Assembly (NCBI GenBank): GCA_903902855.1
Contig: CAIUWK010000047.1
Location: 1 to 54,087, forward strand
DNA: 54,087 nucleotides
Source: an uncultured Geobacter sp.
GTDB lineage: Bacteria > Desulfobacterota > Desulfuromonadia > Geobacterales > CAIOGM01
Direction: 5' to 3'
Shown here: positions 51,998-54,087 of the stretch, one piece after another
Numbering within the stretch: the stretch's first letter is position 1
Layout of the letters: each line of letters begins with the position of its first letter
Position numbers and translations under genes: made by a program
Notes under the pieces: generated by a model
What the model was told of the DNA's origin: nothing
Databases searched by the model: none
The model's input: the letters and a program-made list of their open reading frames with translations, nothing else

Positions 51998-52417
51998 ATG
52001 CAAGTTTTGGAAAACACGCACGCACATACAGCCGATCAGCTGATCAAGGCTCTTCTGGAAGCGGTTCCGGATTGTCAGGCTATTTATCGTTTTGGTTCTT
52101 GGGGAGGTGAGGCGGAACGTCCCGGTAGTGACATTGACCTGGCTATTTTACCAAATACACCTCTTGACCCTATCCGACGTTGGGACCTCGCTCAGAGATT
52201 GGCCTCCCTTGCCGGTCGTGATGTTGATCTGGTTGACTTGCTGACCGCCTCCACGGTAATGAGAATGCAGGTCGTCGGCCATGGTGAGCGGTTGTACTTT
52301 TCAGATTTCTTTGCCGTTGAGCAGTTTGACGACTCCGTTTTTTCAGCATATGCCCGTCTCAATGAAGAGCGTAAGTATATTCTTTCCGATATACATCAGA
52401 GGGGGAGCGTTTTTTGA
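51998..52417 (+). CDS. mntA: MntA-type antitoxin, minimal nucleotidyltransferase
   Basis: 139 residues. The nucleotidyltransferase motif GS-x10-DxD is present (GSWGGEAERPGSDIDLAI, about residues 33-50), with a third acidic residue in GRDVDLVDL. In HepT/MntA (type VII) systems this enzyme transfers AMP to a tyrosine of the HepT toxin and inactivates it. The stop overlaps the hepT start (TTGA), the usual coupled layout. ATG 51998 has no clear ribosome binding site since octamer array C3 lies directly upstream; expression may be weak or use another start. Confidence 0.88.
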   Translation: MQVLENTHAHTADQLIKALLEAVPDCQAIYRFGSWGGEAERPGSDIDLAILPNTPLDPIRRWDLAQRLASLAGRDVDLVDLLTASTVMRMQVVGHGERLYFSDFFAVEQFDDSVFSAYARLNEERKYILSDIHQRGSVF

Positions 52418-52830
52418 TTTCTGATGTTCTTCTCAACAAGGTTGCCATCATTGAGCGATGCCTTGAGCGCATCGAGACGGAATATTGCGGGCACCAGGAG
52501 GAGTTGGAGACTAACTACACTCGTCAGGACTCGATTCTCCTCAACTTGCAACGGGCCTGCGAGGCTACCATCGATGCAGCCATGCATCTGGTCCGTATCC
52601 GGAAGTTGGGAGTCCCTCAAGATTCGCGAGATGCTTTTGACATGCTTGCCGAGGCTGAGATCATCCCACTGGAGTTGCGAGAGCGCCTCAAGTCCATGGT
52701 CGGTTTCCGCAATGTGGCGGTGCATGATTATCGGAAGCTGAACCTGGAAGTTGTGAAGAGTATTCTTGATACCCGTTTAGGAGACTTCCGCGATTTCGGT
52801 TCCGTGGTTTTGCAAGCGGACGCCGATTGA
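52414..52830 (+). CDS. hepT: HepT-type toxin RNase (HEPN domain)
   Basis: 138 residues, mostly helical. The HEPN catalytic motif Rx4HxY is intact as RNVAVHDY (about residues 99-106), and its Tyr is the residue that MntA modifies. The active toxin acts as an RNase, including on tRNA in studied examples. The start is TTG 52414 overlapping the mntA stop codon; no in-frame ATG keeps the N-terminal helix. The pair looks complete and functional and lies among accessory repeats, fitting a mobile defence or stability module. Confidence 0.88.
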   Translation: MISDVLLNKVAIIERCLERIETEYCGHQEELETNYTRQDSILLNLQRACEATIDAAMHLVRIRKLGVPQDSRDAFDMLAEAEIIPLELRERLKSMVGFRNVAVHDYRKLNLEVVKSILDTRLGDFRDFGSVVLQADAD

Positions 52831-52960
52831 TACCCCCCCTGAAAGACGTCTGCTCGTACCCACCCTGCTTGAATTTTCGTCAACAGCTCTCTTTTCCGTT
52901 ACTGCTTTCCTCTGCATACCTCGTGTCCTGTTCGGTTCCGGCTTGTCCGGCTTAGACAAC

Positions 52961-53000
52961 AACCAAAGCGCTCTCTCGCAGAGGACGCAGAGGAAACCTT
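52961..53000. repeat. Family B element, copy B3
   Basis: ACCAAAGCGCTCTCTCGCAG followed by AGGACGCAGAGGAAACCTT, nearly identical to B2 and B4. The gap 52831-53158 otherwise contains no gene. A possible degenerate left arm (GCTTTCCTCTGC) is near 52900. Confidence 0.75.
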
Positions 53001-53050
53001 AACCTTAATTGTTGTCGTAACTAATAGATCACGTTATACTGGCCGGAAAA

Positions 53051-53131
53051 AACAGTTCAACGATTCAACATCTCAACGCTTCAACAATTCAACGCTTCAA
53101 CAATTCAACAATTCAACAATTCAACAAGATT
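53051..53131 (+). repeat. Family C octamer array, copy C4
   Basis: About nine NNTTCAAC octamers, the last ones reading AATTCAAC repeatedly, end 27 bases before the Rpn-type gene. B3 lies 50 bases upstream, so the B-then-C order of 47354-47470 is repeated here. Confidence 0.88.
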
Positions 53132-53158
53132 CAAAAGCGTTATCCGCAGGAGGAATTC

Positions 53159-53993
53159 ATGCAATGTGTTGATGTCAAAACCGATATAGCTTTCAAAAAA
53201 ATATTCGGCAGCGATCAGCACACAGAGATTCTCATCGGATTTTTGAATGCCGTGCTTGAATTGGAAGGGGACCGGCGTATCAAGGCGGTCACCTTGAAAA
53301 ATCCGTGGCAGCCCCCTGATATTCCCATATTGAAAGAAACTATTCTCGATATCCGTGCAGTTGACAACCGGGATGTAACTTTTATCGTAGAAATGCAGAT
53401 CAAGGACACCAAATTCTTCGACAAACGCGCTATCTATTACACATCCAAGGCATATATCGGTCGGATAAAAAAAAGGAGAAGAGTATCCAAAGCTGAATCA
53501 GGTCATATTTATCGGCATACTTGATTTCAACTCCTTTGAGGGTGACAACTATCTTACTCGCCATCTCATTCTAAACCGCGAAACCATGAATCAGGATCTG
53601 CATGATCTTGAATTCAACTTCATAGAGCTGAAGAAATTCGACAAACGGGAAGAAGAGCTCGAAACCATCATCGAAAAATGGATTTTCTTCATAAAAAATG
53701 CCGACAATCTGTCGATGATTCCCAAAAATTCAGCTGAAATTCCGGAGCTTAACGAAGCATACAAATTGGCGTCGATGAATGCCTGGAGTGAACAGGAGTT
53801 AGCTATATACGAATACTGGCAGATACGTGATGCCGGAGATCGGTACAAGATCCAGGAAGAATTTGAGAAAGGAAAGATCGAAGGGAAGATGGAGATTGCC
53901 ATTGAGATGATAAATGATGGCGAGTTAAATGATAAAATCAGGAAGTATACCGGTTTAACGGATGATGAGATTGGTGAGTTGCGAAAGAAATAA
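53159..53993 (+). pseudogene. Rpn-family PD-(D/E)XK nuclease, frameshifted at an A8 run
   Basis: The first frame (53159 to about 53474) begins MQCVDVKTDIAFKKIFGSDQ and contains ETILDIRAVD and TFIVEMQIKD, the PD-(D/E)XK nuclease core of the Rpn/PDDEXK-2 transposase-like family. At a run of eight A (53467-53474) the frame breaks. Reading on one base later restores the family sequence (GEEYPKLNQVIFIGILDFN) through to a stop at 53991-53993, giving a full protein of about 277 residues. Rpn proteins promote RecA-independent recombination. AGGAGG is well placed before the ATG. The break may be a real mutation, a sequencing error, or be repaired by slippage on the A run. Array C4 lies directly upstream. 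Confidence 0.82.
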
Positions 53994-54004
53994 GTCATTC
54001 AGTA

Positions 54005-54087
54005 GTAAGGCTGAAGAGTGAAGAGTGAAGGACAAGCCGGAAAAAGCGGTCTCTCGCAGAGGACGCAGAGGAAACCTGACTTCAAAC
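54005..54087. repeat. Partial family A unit joined to family B copy B4
   Basis: GTAAGGCTGAAGAGTGAAGA with period-7 GAAGAGT units resembles the left arm of family A. It passes through AGCCGGAAAAAGCG straight into CTCTCGCAGAGGACGCAGAG (B4) and ends at the window edge in CTGACTTCAAAC, the same kind of junction that leads into array C1 after B2. The element continues outside the window. Confidence 0.7.

Noticed and set aside
51239..53131. CRISPR array
   Set aside because: Repeats are 7-8 bases in direct tandem with no unique spacers, and no cas genes are present.

Overview
The window looks like chromosomal DNA of a Geobacter-type member of the Desulfuromonadia. This is inferred from the set of genes, not from a database match. 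The supporting points are an ActP-type acetate permease with a DUF485 partner and IclR regulators, a phospholipid-transport (Mla) operon carrying a TolC gene, the run pheA-tyrA-aroA-cmk-ispH-rpsA-ihfB-tRNA-Leu, and many GGAGG ribosome binding sites in GC-rich coding DNA.

Layout. 1-2026 is the 3' end of a surface protein made of 231-residue repeats. 2337-7018 (minus strand) holds a MaoC-like hydratase translationally coupled to a radical SAM/SPASM enzyme, an orphan OmpR-type response regulator, a PEP synthase regulatory protein and an M20 amidohydrolase. 7140-8845 is prmA-rsmE. It converges on a minus-strand MoxR/DUF58/transglutaminase operon (8787-12539). After a threonine aldolase (12789-13814), a minus-strand acetate-uptake cluster reads iclR, DUF485, actP, terminator, DUF294 protein (18313 back to 13790). 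yebC-ruvC-ruvA (18714-20547) follows without ruvB. Then come, on the minus strand, uspA, a membrane fusion protein, an ABC ATPase, an ABC-2 permease and an MFS transporter (25294 back to 20528). A second iclR gene, an M16 peptidase, uppP and radC lead to mlaE-mlaF-mlaD-tolC-mlaC (29424-33648).

33753-38310 is an unusual tight trio: two proteins I do not recognise and a GspE/PilB-type ATPase. The housekeeping block 38407-45972 makes aromatic amino acids, CMP kinase, IspH, ribosomal protein S1, IHF-beta and tRNA-Leu(UAA). From 46138 on the DNA becomes accessory: a SPOR-domain protein, a Wza-like exporter, a Wzc-like tyrosine kinase, a four-helix-bundle (S23) protein, a MntA/HepT toxin-antitoxin pair and a frameshifted Rpn-type nuclease.

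The most striking non-coding content is a set of intergenic repeats built from short tandem units of 7 or 8 bases, often arranged as inverted arms. They are AGTCTTC-type (family A: 3927-4045, 32882-33011, 47481-47590, 54005-54045), a CTCTCGCAGAGG element (family B), TTCAAC octamers (family C), TTTCACC/GTGAATA heptamers (family D), GGTTAGA heptamers (family E) and a nested GC palindrome (family F). They concentrate in the last 8 kb. There the octamer arrays flank the S23 gene on both sides, and two families join into composite modules. This is my best candidate for an undescribed system, but any link between the S23 protein and the repeats is inference.
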